From: Verrucomicrobiia bacterium
Lineage (GTDB): Bacteria; Verrucomicrobiota; Verrucomicrobiia; Limisphaerales; CAIMTB01
Length of the DNA stretch: 64,000 bases
NCBI GenBank assembly: GCA_019634625.1
Contig: JAHCBA010000019.1
Location: forward strand, 1 to 64,000
Reading direction: 5' to 3'
Positions 1 to 7,484 of this stretch are shown in pieces. The stretch's first letter is position 1; every line of letters begins with the position of its first letter. Both the position numbers and the translations under genes were made by a program. The notes under the pieces are model-generated. The model was not told where the DNA came from, ran no database searches, and saw only the letters and a program-made list of their open reading frames with translations.

Positions 1-164
1 TGCCTCGGCAACCAGCACCGGTTGCCACCTCCCACCACCTTTCCCTCAAGGATGACCCCGCGGTTCGGCAGGATGAGCCGGCTGTACCGGATGGGCCTCT
101 CGATCTTGGCTACCAGCCTGTGAAGGAAGGAGGACCGGCTCCAAGGACCCCATGGCATCTCCAT
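1..164 (-). CDS. Partial hypothetical protein, C-terminus beyond window edge
   Basis: A reading frame on the minus strand opens at ATG 164 (a second in-frame ATG lies at 158), just after an in-frame TGA, and runs open to the left edge, so only about 54 N-terminal residues are visible. The peptide is basic and contains the stretches LVAKIERPIRYSRLILPNRG and VILEGKVVGGG. I do not recognise a family. It lies downstream of the helicase gene on the same strand, separated by a heptamer repeat. It could also be non-coding, since it is short and its 3' end is unseen. Confidence 0.3.
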   Translation of the reverse strand, partial: MEMPWGPWSRSSFLHRLVAKIERPIRYSRLILPNRGVILEGKVVGGGNRCWLPR

Positions 165-222
165 GGTCCAGCACCTTCAGAGCCGCCCTCCCCGATGCGG
201 GTGCAGTAGGCGCCCCACGACG

Positions 223-268
223 CGCCATTCGCCATTCGCCATTCGCCATTCGCCATTCCCCATTCGCC
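223..268. repeat. Heptanucleotide tandem repeat, unit CGCCATT
   Basis: Five perfect consecutive copies of the 7-bp unit CGCCATT run from 223 to 257, followed by a decayed CCCATTCGCC. It fills the space between the edge fragment and the helicase stop codon. Other period-7 tracts occur near 853, 9760, 13968, 31854 and 58542 with different units, so this belongs to a class of short tandem repeats defined by period rather than by sequence. Confidence 0.9.
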
Positions 269-299
269 CCGCCCCTCCACAAACCAGCCCGTGCCCTCA

Positions 300-3200
300 T
301 CAAAGCAGCAGTTCCTGCATCTCCTCCCAGGTCAGGGACCCCGCCAACTGTTCCTCGCCGCTGAGCACCCCTTTCAGCACCTCGCGCTTGCGCTGCTGTA
401 ATTGCAGGATCTTTTCCTCGACCGTCCCCCGAGCAATCAACTTGTAGCTGGTCACCACCCGAGCCTGCCCGATCCGGTGGGCCCGGTCCGTGGCCTGATC
501 CTCCACCGCCGGGTTCCACCACGGATCGAAGTGAATCACCGTGTCCGCCGCCGTCAGGTTCAATCCCACCCCCCCCGCCTTCAGGCTGATCAGGAACACC
601 GGGATATCCGGCGTCCCCTGAAACCGCCCCACCACCTCCCCCCGCTCCCTTGTCGATCCATCCAGGTACTCGTACCGCACCTTCTCACGCTCCAACGCCT
701 CCCGCAGCAAGGCCAACACCTTCGTGAACTGGCTGAAAACCAGCACCCGGTGCCCCCCGTCCAGCACCTCCTCCAGCAATTCCAGAAACGCCGCCATCTT
801 CCCCCCCTCCTCCCCCTCCTCCCCCTCCTCCCCCTCCTCCCCCTCCTCCCCCTCCTCCATCCTCCGCCCTCCGTCTTCAGTCCTCTGCCTTCCATCCTCC
901 GGCATCCTCCCTCCGTCCTCGTCATCCACTCCCAGCAACCGCAGGTCGCAGCAGGCCTGACGCAGACGCAGCAGCGCCGTCAGCACCACCATCCTCCCTT
1001 TCGCCAGACCCTGCGCCCCCACGGCCTCCGTCACCTCCCGTCGGGTCGCTTCCAGCAATTGCTTGTACACCGCCGCCTGCGCTTCGGTCAGTTCGCACCA
1101 CACCACCTGGTCGATCCGGGCCGGCAACTCGGGGGCCACGTCGCGCTTCAATCGTCGCAGCAGGAACGGGCGCACCCGCCGGGCCAGCCGCGACTGCGCC
1201 GCCGCATCGCGTTCGCGGACGATCGGGGCCTCGTACCGCTCCCGAAAATCCTGCGCGCCCCCCAGGTACCCGGGCATCAAGAAGTCGAAGATGCTCCACA
1301 GGTCCAGCACCGAGTTCTCCAACGGCGTCCCGGTGAGGACCAGCCGGTAACGTGACCGGATCGCCTTCACGGCCTGGGCGTTCAGGGTCTGCCGGTTCTT
1401 GATGTGCTGCGCCTCGTCCAGTACCACGGTGTCGAATTCGATTCCCCGGTACCGCTCCAGGTCCCGCCGGATCAGCGCATAGCTGGTCACCACCAGGTCG
1501 CTCTCCCCGATGCGCTCGAACCGATCCTCCCGAGCCGACCCCTCCAGCGCCAGCACCCTCAGCCACGGCGCGAACCGGCCCGCCTCCGCCACCCAGTTCG
1601 ACACCAGTGACGTCGGACAGACCACCAGGTGCACCCCCCAACCCTCGTCGCGCCCGCTCCCGCCCCGCACCCGTCCCCGCCCCAGATGCGCCAACGTCTG
1701 AAGCGTCTTCCCCAACCCCATCTCGTCCGCCAGAATTCCCCCGAATCCGTGCTGGCGCAGAAATCCCAGCCACGCCACGCCCCGTTTCTGGTACGGACGC
1801 AGCACCCCCTCGATCGGCCCCAGGGGCGGGCATTCGATCGCTACTTCGCCGGTCTGCATCCGCGCCCGTTCCCGCCACGATGCCGGGGCCTGCGGTTCCC
1901 ACCCCTGTTCGCGCAACGTCGCCTCGACGAATCCCGCCTGCGCCTGGCTCAGCCGGTACCCCCCCTCCTGCTGTCGGGGCGCCGCATCGATCAGAATCTG
2001 CTCCAATTCCTCCACCGCCCCGGTGTCCAGCACCGCCACCTTCCCATTCCCCAATCGCGTGTAACTCTGTCCGCCCCGCAACAACCGCTGCACCTCCGTC
2101 ATCGGCAATCGTTCCCCCCCGGCGCTCCCGAAGCTCACCTGCAGGTCGAACCACTGCTCCCCCGAGGGCGCGATGGAGAACCGTGGCTCGATCCGTTCGA
2201 GGTTCTTCTCCGCGCTCCGCTCCAACCGCTCGTCCAGCGTGACCTTCCACTCCCGTTCCAGCCGCCCGAATTCCCGCGCCAGAAAGGTCAGCACCGGATT
2301 CTGCCCGACCAACCGATACCGCCCCTGCCCGTCCGGCCCGGCAAACCCATGCCGCGTCAACCGCCCCAGCGCCGCCCGTTCCGCCGCCAAATCCCGCGTC
2401 CCATACCGCCGCGGATCCCCGGGGTCCGGCAGCCAGACCCCCTCGGAGGCGTCGTTCATTCCCACCGTCATCACCCGCGCCCCGTACACGCATTGAAGGT
2501 GGGCCGTCAACGACGCCAGCCCCCCCTCAAGCCGCAATTCGAATCTCGGCGCCTGGGGTGCCAGCACGAAATCCGTCACCGCAAAATCCGCCTCCACCTC
2601 CGCACCCCGTTCCAGCGCCGGCCACACCCCGCTCAGGAACGTCGGCACCTGCCCCCGCGTGTATCGCATCGGACCCGCCAGCACCCCGAGACACTCCTTC
2701 GGCAATCCCAAGGGCCGGATCGCGTCCGCCCCCACCACCCAGGCCCCCCGTTCCCCCATCACCACCGCCGGCGGACGTCCCTTCCCCCGCCAGTCCACCA
2801 CGATCTCCCCGCTTGGCTTCAGCATTGCCCGCAGCGGCGCCCGCCATGCCTCGCGCGTCACCGCCAGCGCACGGCTCTTCCCCACCGTCACCCGCGGATG
2901 CCCGACCAGCGCCTCGATCAACGTCGCGAAATCCACCCCGCCCACCTGCACCATCGACGGCGTGTCCCCACCCGACAACAACTCCGCCACCTCAATCAAC
3001 CGGAGGTCTTCCGGGGCCAGCCGGAACACCCGGTCCGGCGGCAGCGACGCCAGCGGCGTCCGCCCCCGGCTCCATGCCCCCTCGAAAAACGCCGTGCCCC
3101 GCCCACGTTCCAATCCCTCCGCCAGGTTCGGCGGCAGAATCACATGAATCTCCAACGGCTCCCCATCCTCCGCCCCCTCCGGAGCCCGACGCAGGCGCCG

Positions 3201-3572
3201 CGCGTCCTTGCTCCCCGCCCGCACCGATCCTGGCCCCGCCTCCGCCGCCGCCCGTCCTGCCGTTCCCGCCGGGCCACCCGCAGGGGCCGCCGGCTTGATC
3301 GCGTGCAATCCCACCGCCACCGAATGCGCGCACAAGGTCCCCCATTCCCGGGAAGGCCGGCACGTGCACAGGTTCTCCGCGTCGTTCTCGCGGTGGATCG
3401 TCAGGCCCGCCCGGTAACTCGTCGTCCCCGACTGCACCACCCCCCGCAACACCGGCGCCGCCCAATGCGAACTCAACACCCGGTTCTGCGCCAGAATCCC
3501 CCGCGCCTGCTGCACCACCTCCCACCCCGCCAGCCCGGCCAGCAGCTTCTCGCTCAACACAATCTCGCCCAT
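300..3572 (-). CDS. SWIM zinc-finger SNF2-family helicase
   Basis: A 1090-residue DEAD/DEAH-like helicase of the SNF2/Rad54 superfamily, expected to translocate on duplex DNA and remodel protein-DNA complexes. The N-terminus has a SWIM zinc finger at about residues 68-90 (CTC then CAH spacing). The C-terminal half carries the motor: Walker A DEMGLGKT, motif II DEAQH, TGTPLENS, and motif VI DRAHRIGQ. The C-terminal helicase lobe is interrupted by an acidic low-complexity insert (EEGEEG and EDGRQRTEDGG) encoded by a period-9 plus period-7 nucleotide repeat. The family commonly acts in transcription or repair in bacteria (RapA/HepA-like), but the exact role is not known. ATG at 3572 opens the conserved N-terminus. 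Confidence 0.93.
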   Translation of the reverse strand: MGEIVLSEKLLAGLAGWEVVQQARGILAQNRVLSSHWAAPVLRGVVQSGTTSYRAGLTIHRENDAENLCTCRPSREWGTLCAHSVAVGLHAIKPAAPAGGPAGTAGRAAAEAGPGSVRAGSKDARRLRRAPEGAEDGEPLEIHVILPPNLAEGLERGRGTAFFEGAWSRGRTPLASLPPDRVFRLAPEDLRLIEVAELLSGGDTPSMVQVGGVDFATLIEALVGHPRVTVGKSRALAVTREAWRAPLRAMLKPSGEIVVDWRGKGRPPAVVMGERGAWVVGADAIRPLGLPKECLGVLAGPMRYTRGQVPTFLSGVWPALERGAEVEADFAVTDFVLAPQAPRFELRLEGGLASLTAHLQCVYGARVMTVGMNDASEGVWLPDPGDPRRYGTRDLAAERAALGRLTRHGFAGPDGQGRYRLVGQNPVLTFLAREFGRLEREWKVTLDERLERSAEKNLERIEPRFSIAPSGEQWFDLQVSFGSAGGERLPMTEVQRLLRGGQSYTRLGNGKVAVLDTGAVEELEQILIDAAPRQQEGGYRLSQAQAGFVEATLREQGWEPQAPASWRERARMQTGEVAIECPPLGPIEGVLRPYQKRGVAWLGFLRQHGFGGILADEMGLGKTLQTLAHLGRGRVRGGSGRDEGWGVHLVVCPTSLVSNWVAEAGRFAPWLRVLALEGSAREDRFERIGESDLVVTSYALIRRDLERYRGIEFDTVVLDEAQHIKNRQTLNAQAVKAIRSRYRLVLTGTPLENSVLDLWSIFDFLMPGYLGGAQDFRERYEAPIVRERDAAAQSRLARRVRPFLLRRLKRDVAPELPARIDQVVWCELTEAQAAVYKQLLEATRREVTEAVGAQGLAKGRMVVLTALLRLRQACCDLRLLGVDDEDGGRMPEDGRQRTEDGGRRMEEGEEGEEGEEGEEGEEGGKMAAFLELLEEVLDGGHRVLVFSQFTKVLALLREALEREKVRYEYLDGSTRERGEVVGRFQGTPDIPVFLISLKAGGVGLNLTAADTVIHFDPWWNPAVEDQATDRAHRIGQARVVTSYKLIARGTVEEKILQLQQRKREVLKGVLSGEEQLAGSLTWEEMQELLL
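803..925. repeat. Short tandem repeats inside the helicase gene (period 9, then period 7)
   Basis: From 803 to about 857 a 9-bp unit of the type CCCCCTCCT is repeated about six times. From about 853 to 925 the sequence continues in 7-bp units of the type CCTCCGT, CTTCAGT, CCTCTGC, CTTCCAT. Three heptamers make 21 nt, so the encoded peptide repeats every seven residues and the reading frame is kept. The tract sits between conserved helicase motifs and has no counterpart in the usual domain. Confidence 0.85.
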
Positions 3573-3641
3573 CGGACCGCCAGTCTCCGCCGACCCCGCC
3601 CGTCCACGAAAGATCGAATTCCAGCGGCGCCTCCGCCGCGC

Positions 3642-3959
3642 TCAACTGACCGACATCAGACTCACCCGCTCGTTCCGCTCGTTCCGCGCCACGCCCTGCG
3701 CCTTGGGATCCAGCACCGGCTGATCGTCCACCAGGAACACGTACTGGTGGTGCCCATGGTGCAGAGGCACCTGCAAATGCCATGCCCCGTCCGGCCCGCG
3801 TTCCATCAAATGCACGCTGGGATCCCACCCGTTGAAGTCCCCGATCAAAGCCACCCGCTCGGCCTGCGGGGCGCGGCAGAAGAAATTGACCGGCTTCCGC
3901 ATCTTCTTCGCGGAATACCGGGGCGACGAGGAACCGTGGGTCGATTCGGGACGATGCAT
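3642..3959 (-). CDS. CBM48 / isoamylase N-terminal-like glycogen-binding protein
   Basis: A 105-residue single-domain protein. Residues about 20-95 match the carbohydrate-binding module 48 / AMPK-beta E-set fold: ALIGDFNGWDP, then a GAWHLQVPL strand and HHQYVFLVDD. Such stand-alone modules are thought to bind alpha-glucans or regulate glycogen enzymes; the target here is unknown. It has no signal peptide and no catalytic domain. It lies about 70 bp downstream of the helicase start on the same strand and may be read independently. The 200 bp upstream (3960-4162) shows nothing I can identify. Confidence 0.85.
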   Translation of the reverse strand: MHRPESTHGSSSPRYSAKKMRKPVNFFCRAPQAERVALIGDFNGWDPSVHLMERGPDGAWHLQVPLHHGHHQYVFLVDDQPVLDPKAQGVARNERNERVSLMSVS

Positions 3960-4162
3960 GGCACAACTTCAGTACGTCTCTCGACCCCGTGCGCTTACGT
4001 TTCGCCCGTTGGGCCGACCCGGTAAGAAGCAGAGCCTGAACCACGCCGCAAGCCACAATTGGCCAGTGGTCCGAAATCCGATTCGAAATGCCCCCACCCC
4101 GTCCCGCCCCAAACCCCCATACAAAGGGGCGAAGGGCCGACCTCCGCAACCCCTCACACCTG

Positions 4163-5047
4163 TCATGCCACCGGCGTCCCCGGCACCGGCGCGGTCGGAG
4201 CCGGTGGCCACGCCTCACTCAAACCCAGCGCCATCACGCTCTCCATCCCCTCCGGCACCTCCGACGGCGCCTGGTCATAGGTCAGAAACCAGCTTTCGAT
4301 ATGATCATCCAACAACCCGTCCGCCGAGGGAATGAACGCCGTCATCAGCGCCTTCTGATCGATCTCAAGGTCCTTCATGCGCTCCGCCCTCGGATGATCC
4401 CCAAGGACGAACCGGGCCCGGGCGCTCTCCAGCAGGCAGACCCCCGCCCGCCCCTCAAAGAAGATGCGCGACTTCATCAGCATCCCCCGAAACGCGCAAA
4501 AATTGGCCGCACTCATCCGCAACGGCACCAGCAGATGCGCCGGACGCTCCATCTCGATGTACGCGAACAAGGCCCCGTCCACGTCGTACTGGCTGCTCAC
4601 CGTCCGCTCCCCCACCACGAAGTTCAAACTCCCCTGCCGCTTCGGCATCCCCCAGATCCCCTTCCCGCCCTTGACCGAAATCTCCGAGGAAACCGGCAGC
4701 TCGATCACGTACTGCCCGATATCAACCCCCTTCGTCAGCCATTCCGCCGGCGAAATCGAGCCGGTGTCGGCCCCGTGGTTGCACGCAATCCCCACGCTGT
4801 ACTCGATGTACCGCCCGATCGGCGTGCTCTGGTAGTCAATGACCGTCACCACCAGCAGTCCCCGGTCCCGGAAGCGCAGCGGCGATACCTCCTTGCCGGG
4901 CATGAATCCCCGCGCCTTGTCCGCGTTGATCGGAAACAACGCCATCAGCACCGGCGACTTCGTGCATCGCACCGGGAGCGTGAACGGAATGCCATCCACC
5001 AGGGCATGCTGGCCCGACTGTTCCTGGAGCCGTTTTCGAGGATTCAT
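4163..5047 (-). CDS. Acetoacetate decarboxylase-like protein
   Basis: A 294-residue protein of the acetoacetate decarboxylase (ADC) superfamily. The central GIWGMPKRQG corresponds to the ADC loop carrying the Schiff-base lysine; the next residue, the pKa-perturbing lysine of clostridial ADC, is arginine here. ADC-like folds include true decarboxylases and related aldolase/dehydratases that use the same lysine, so the substrate cannot be assigned. No signal peptide. It follows the alpha/beta hydrolase gene by 52 bp on the same strand and is probably cotranscribed, suggesting a shared small-molecule pathway. Confidence 0.8.
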   Translation of the reverse strand: MNPRKRLQEQSGQHALVDGIPFTLPVRCTKSPVLMALFPINADKARGFMPGKEVSPLRFRDRGLLVVTVIDYQSTPIGRYIEYSVGIACNHGADTGSISPAEWLTKGVDIGQYVIELPVSSEISVKGGKGIWGMPKRQGSLNFVVGERTVSSQYDVDGALFAYIEMERPAHLLVPLRMSAANFCAFRGMLMKSRIFFEGRAGVCLLESARARFVLGDHPRAERMKDLEIDQKALMTAFIPSADGLLDDHIESWFLTYDQAPSEVPEGMESVMALGLSEAWPPAPTAPVPGTPVA

Positions 5048-5099
5048 GGGAGGTATGCGATTGGGGTCGATTGAGGGGATTCCCGCCCGGCAAACGTCG

Positions 5100-6167
5100 T
5101 CAGCAGGTCCGGTCCAATTCCTCGATCATGAGGGGATGCACATCACGCGCGGCATCCTTCCCCATGAACATGTCCAGGTGACCGTAATCCGGCACCACGT
5201 GGAGCGTGTGGTAATCCCTGCGGAACGAACTCAGGTACGCGTGGGATCGCTCCTGGCTTTCGGGTAGAAAACAACGGTTCTGCTCGCCGGAAAAAAAGGC
5301 GAACCGCGCCTCCGTGCGGGGCGGTTGCGCCGCGAAGTCCCGCGGCAGGCTGTCATGCCCCTCCACCGACACCAGGCTCCCGTGGCGCACGCACGCGGCA
5401 ATCTGCCGGAAGAACGACAGCGGCACCGCGTCGAACTCCCCCTTGAGCCATTCGTGCGTGGCCTCGTTCAGGTTCTCGTGGCGCCACAAGGCCGGCCGCC
5501 CCGCGCCATAGGTGAAGCTCACCCCCTTGCACACGCTGTTGCGGCACTCCCAATGGCTCAGATTCACGAACAATGTCACCAGCTTTGCAAACAGCGTGGG
5601 CGCCTTCACCCCCCAATGCGGATTGAGATAGTCCGTGAACGGGCCGATCGACGGCAGCAGGTACCTCAACTTCACCCCGGACCACGCCGGCACCACCGGA
5701 TGAATGGATACCGCGTTGCTCACAATCGTCGTCACCTCCGGCACCAACCCCGCCAGCGCCGACATCGCGAACCCCGTTGATCCCTGACAATGGATCACCG
5801 CCTTCAACGATGACGCCCCCGATTCCCTCAGGACCGTTCCCACCGCCGCCGGGTGGTCGTAGACCGCCGCCTGATCGAGCGTCCACGGGTTCGCCGGAAA
5901 ATCGATGCTCGCCCGCCAGTTCTCCAGCCACACGTCGTACCCGTGACGTATCAGCACGTCCACGAAGGTCGTCTCCACCGGGGCCAGAAAGATGTTCGCC
6001 CGCACCCCGGCACCATGCACCAGCAGCACCGGACCGCGGTCGGGCGGCCGTTCGCCCCGCACGTGCAGGACATTGAGTTCCCGTCCATCCCCCGTCCGGA
6101 ACGGAACCACCCGTGTCGCGTAGGGCCGCTGAGGAAAAAGCGGGGTCGTCGTTTCCGAGCTCATCAA
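5100..6167 (-). CDS. Alpha/beta hydrolase with cysteine nucleophile elbow
   Basis: A 355-residue alpha/beta-hydrolase. The oxyanion-hole strand LLVHGAGVRA is at about 48-57 and the cap region contains DVWLENWRAS. The nucleophile elbow reads VIHCQGST, placing Cys rather than Ser at the catalytic position, as in PHA synthases and in the hydrolase-like partners of GMC/cholesterol-oxidase-type enzymes. A late acidic residue and YGHLDMF supply the remaining triad candidates. It is the first gene of an apparent two-gene unit with the ADC-like protein. A start at Met2 (6164) is equally possible. Substrate unknown; a lipid or sterol-like acyl compound is an inference from family resemblance. Confidence 0.82.
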   Translation of the reverse strand: MMSSETTTPLFPQRPYATRVVPFRTGDGRELNVLHVRGERPPDRGPVLLVHGAGVRANIFLAPVETTFVDVLIRHGYDVWLENWRASIDFPANPWTLDQAAVYDHPAAVGTVLRESGASSLKAVIHCQGSTGFAMSALAGLVPEVTTIVSNAVSIHPVVPAWSGVKLRYLLPSIGPFTDYLNPHWGVKAPTLFAKLVTLFVNLSHWECRNSVCKGVSFTYGAGRPALWRHENLNEATHEWLKGEFDAVPLSFFRQIAACVRHGSLVSVEGHDSLPRDFAAQPPRTEARFAFFSGEQNRCFLPESQERSHAYLSSFRRDYHTLHVVPDYGHLDMFMGKDAARDVHPLMIEELDRTC

Positions 6168-6734
6168 ACTCCCTTCCCCCTGCCCCCCGCTGCCGCGAAC
6201 CCACGTCGACCACCGACCACCGGACTCCGACGGAACCGACGGTCATGGACGCGCTCAACGAGGATGAAGGGTTCTAGTGCCCCCCTCGAAATCCCACAAC
6301 AGAAATTCCCAATAATAATAAGACAGGTTGATTCACGTTGACCTCAGTCAACAGTCAACATGGATTGTCTGCCTCTTTGTCAACAACAGCGGATGGATGG
6401 ACTCCGGACCGGCCACCCGCCCGGTCGGCGGGTGTGACGTGCTTGATTCAACCGCAAAGACCATCCCCGCGGGTGAGGTGTCCCATGAAATCAAGCAGCG
6501 TATGCGGCCGTACCTTCCAGCACGGATCCGCGCCGCTCAAAGTTTTGCCCCTCCCGAGTTCGCGAATTCCTCCGCCACGTTCCGGAATACACGAACCTGC
6601 GGCATCGCTGTTGCCTGCACCCATCCGGTTTGCCTAGTGTCCTCTCGTCGGACGGCGCTCTGCCCGGGCCACCCCCGGCCCCGGGACGGTCTGCCGACCG
6701 GAGTCGGTTCAGGACCGAATTCCATCCCAAGACT
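6168..6734. other. Intergenic region, no gene seen
   Basis: About 570 bp between the divergent alpha/beta hydrolase and hupE genes. The left part is AT-rich and holds two inward-facing copies of the 21-bp GTCAGGC/TTGAC element; the rest has no supported ORF. I looked for a cobalamin or nickel riboswitch upstream of hupE and found no recognisable core. Confidence 0.6.
6322..6374. repeat. Two inward-facing 21-bp GTCAGGC/TTGAC elements
   Basis: A forward copy (6322-6342, GACAGGTTG...ACGTTGAC) is followed after 11 bp by a reverse copy (6354-6374, GTCAACATG...TCTGCCT). Both are exactly 21 bp and share the TTGAC end with the copies listed near 16.3, 23.6, 47.0 and 58.4 kb. A further weak reverse GTCAACAAC begins at 6379. 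Confidence 0.65.
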
Positions 6735-7346
6735 ATGAAACTCCCCTTGCTCCCCCGGACGCAGACCCGAACGGTGTGCGGGCTTCTGGCCCTGTTCATG
6801 CCCCTTGCAGCATTCGCCCATCCCGGACATACGACTCCATCCGGGTTCGCTCATGGTTTTGTTCATCCCTTTGGAGGATGGGACCACTTGCTGGCCATGC
6901 TGGCCGTTGGCTTGTGGGCCGCTCAACTCGGAGGTCGCGCCCGTTGGGCCCTGCCGGCCTGTTTCTTGGGAGTGATGGTGACCGGTGGAACATTCGCCAC
7001 CCTGGGTTGGACCCTCCCGATGGCCGAGGGCCTCGTTTTGACATCGGTCTTCGTTCTAGGTCTCCTCCTGATGACCGCGGTCCGCGCCCCGCTCTGGCTC
7101 GCTGCCAGCCTCACCGCCCTCTTCGCCATCGGTCACGGCCAAGCCCACGGCGCTGAGATGGGCGCCTCCGCCACCGGACTGGCCTACGCATCCGGATTTG
7201 TGGTCGCCACAGCAATCCTCCACGGCCTCGGCGTCGCCGTCGGGCTCGCTGCCCAGCGCGGACGCCCACTCCGGCCCGTCCCCTGGCTCCGGTTCGCTGG
7301 AGTCGCCGTGGTTCTTGCCGGAGGCGCTTTCGTCGTGGCCGGCTGA
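6735..7346 (+). CDS. hupE: HupE/UreJ-family nickel or cobalt transporter
   Basis: A 203-residue membrane protein. The start at ATG 6735 gives a clean signal peptide ending ...PLAAFAHPGHT; an upstream in-frame ATG at 6630 would only add a proline-rich non-conserved tail. Features of HupE/UreJ are visible: HPGH after the signal peptide, FVHPFGGWDHLLAMLAVGLW in the first helix, and AIGHGQAHGAE in a later helix, with about six hydrophobic segments in all. The histidines are proposed to bind Ni2+ or Co2+ during uptake or export. No hydrogenase or urease gene is nearby, so the metal and client enzyme are unknown. Confidence 0.88.
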   Translation: MKLPLLPRTQTRTVCGLLALFMPLAAFAHPGHTTPSGFAHGFVHPFGGWDHLLAMLAVGLWAAQLGGRARWALPACFLGVMVTGGTFATLGWTLPMAEGLVLTSVFVLGLLLMTAVRAPLWLAASLTALFAIGHGQAHGAEMGASATGLAYASGFVVATAILHGLGVAVGLAAQRGRPLRPVPWLRFAGVAVVLAGGAFVVAG

Positions 7347-7383
7347 TCTGCTTTCCGGCCGACCTGCCTTACCCACCCGTCCA

Positions 7384-7427
7384 CGCCCATCGCGCCAGCC
7401 CCCGCGGCCTGCGATGGGCGTTTGCAT
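7384..7427 (+). terminator. Probable intrinsic terminator after hupE
   Basis: A perfect 10-bp inverted repeat, CGCCCATCGC (7384-7393) and GCGATGGGCG (7411-7420), encloses a 17-nt loop and is followed by TTTGCATTT. It lies 38 bp after the hupE stop, between two converging genes. The T-tract is imperfect. Confidence 0.6.
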
Positions 7428-7484
7428 TTCCTGCGCCCGGTTCCCCGCCCGATTTGATCCGGCCACTCCCTACCGCCTACCTCC

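Noticed and set aside
1629-4025. Very long plus-strand open frame opposite the helicase
   Set aside because: Its product is Pro/Arg/His-rich with no domain; it is a shadow caused by strand-biased composition.
6400-6734. Cobalamin or nickel riboswitch before hupE
   Set aside because: No recognisable B12-box or NiCo core sequence; only a GC-rich leader.
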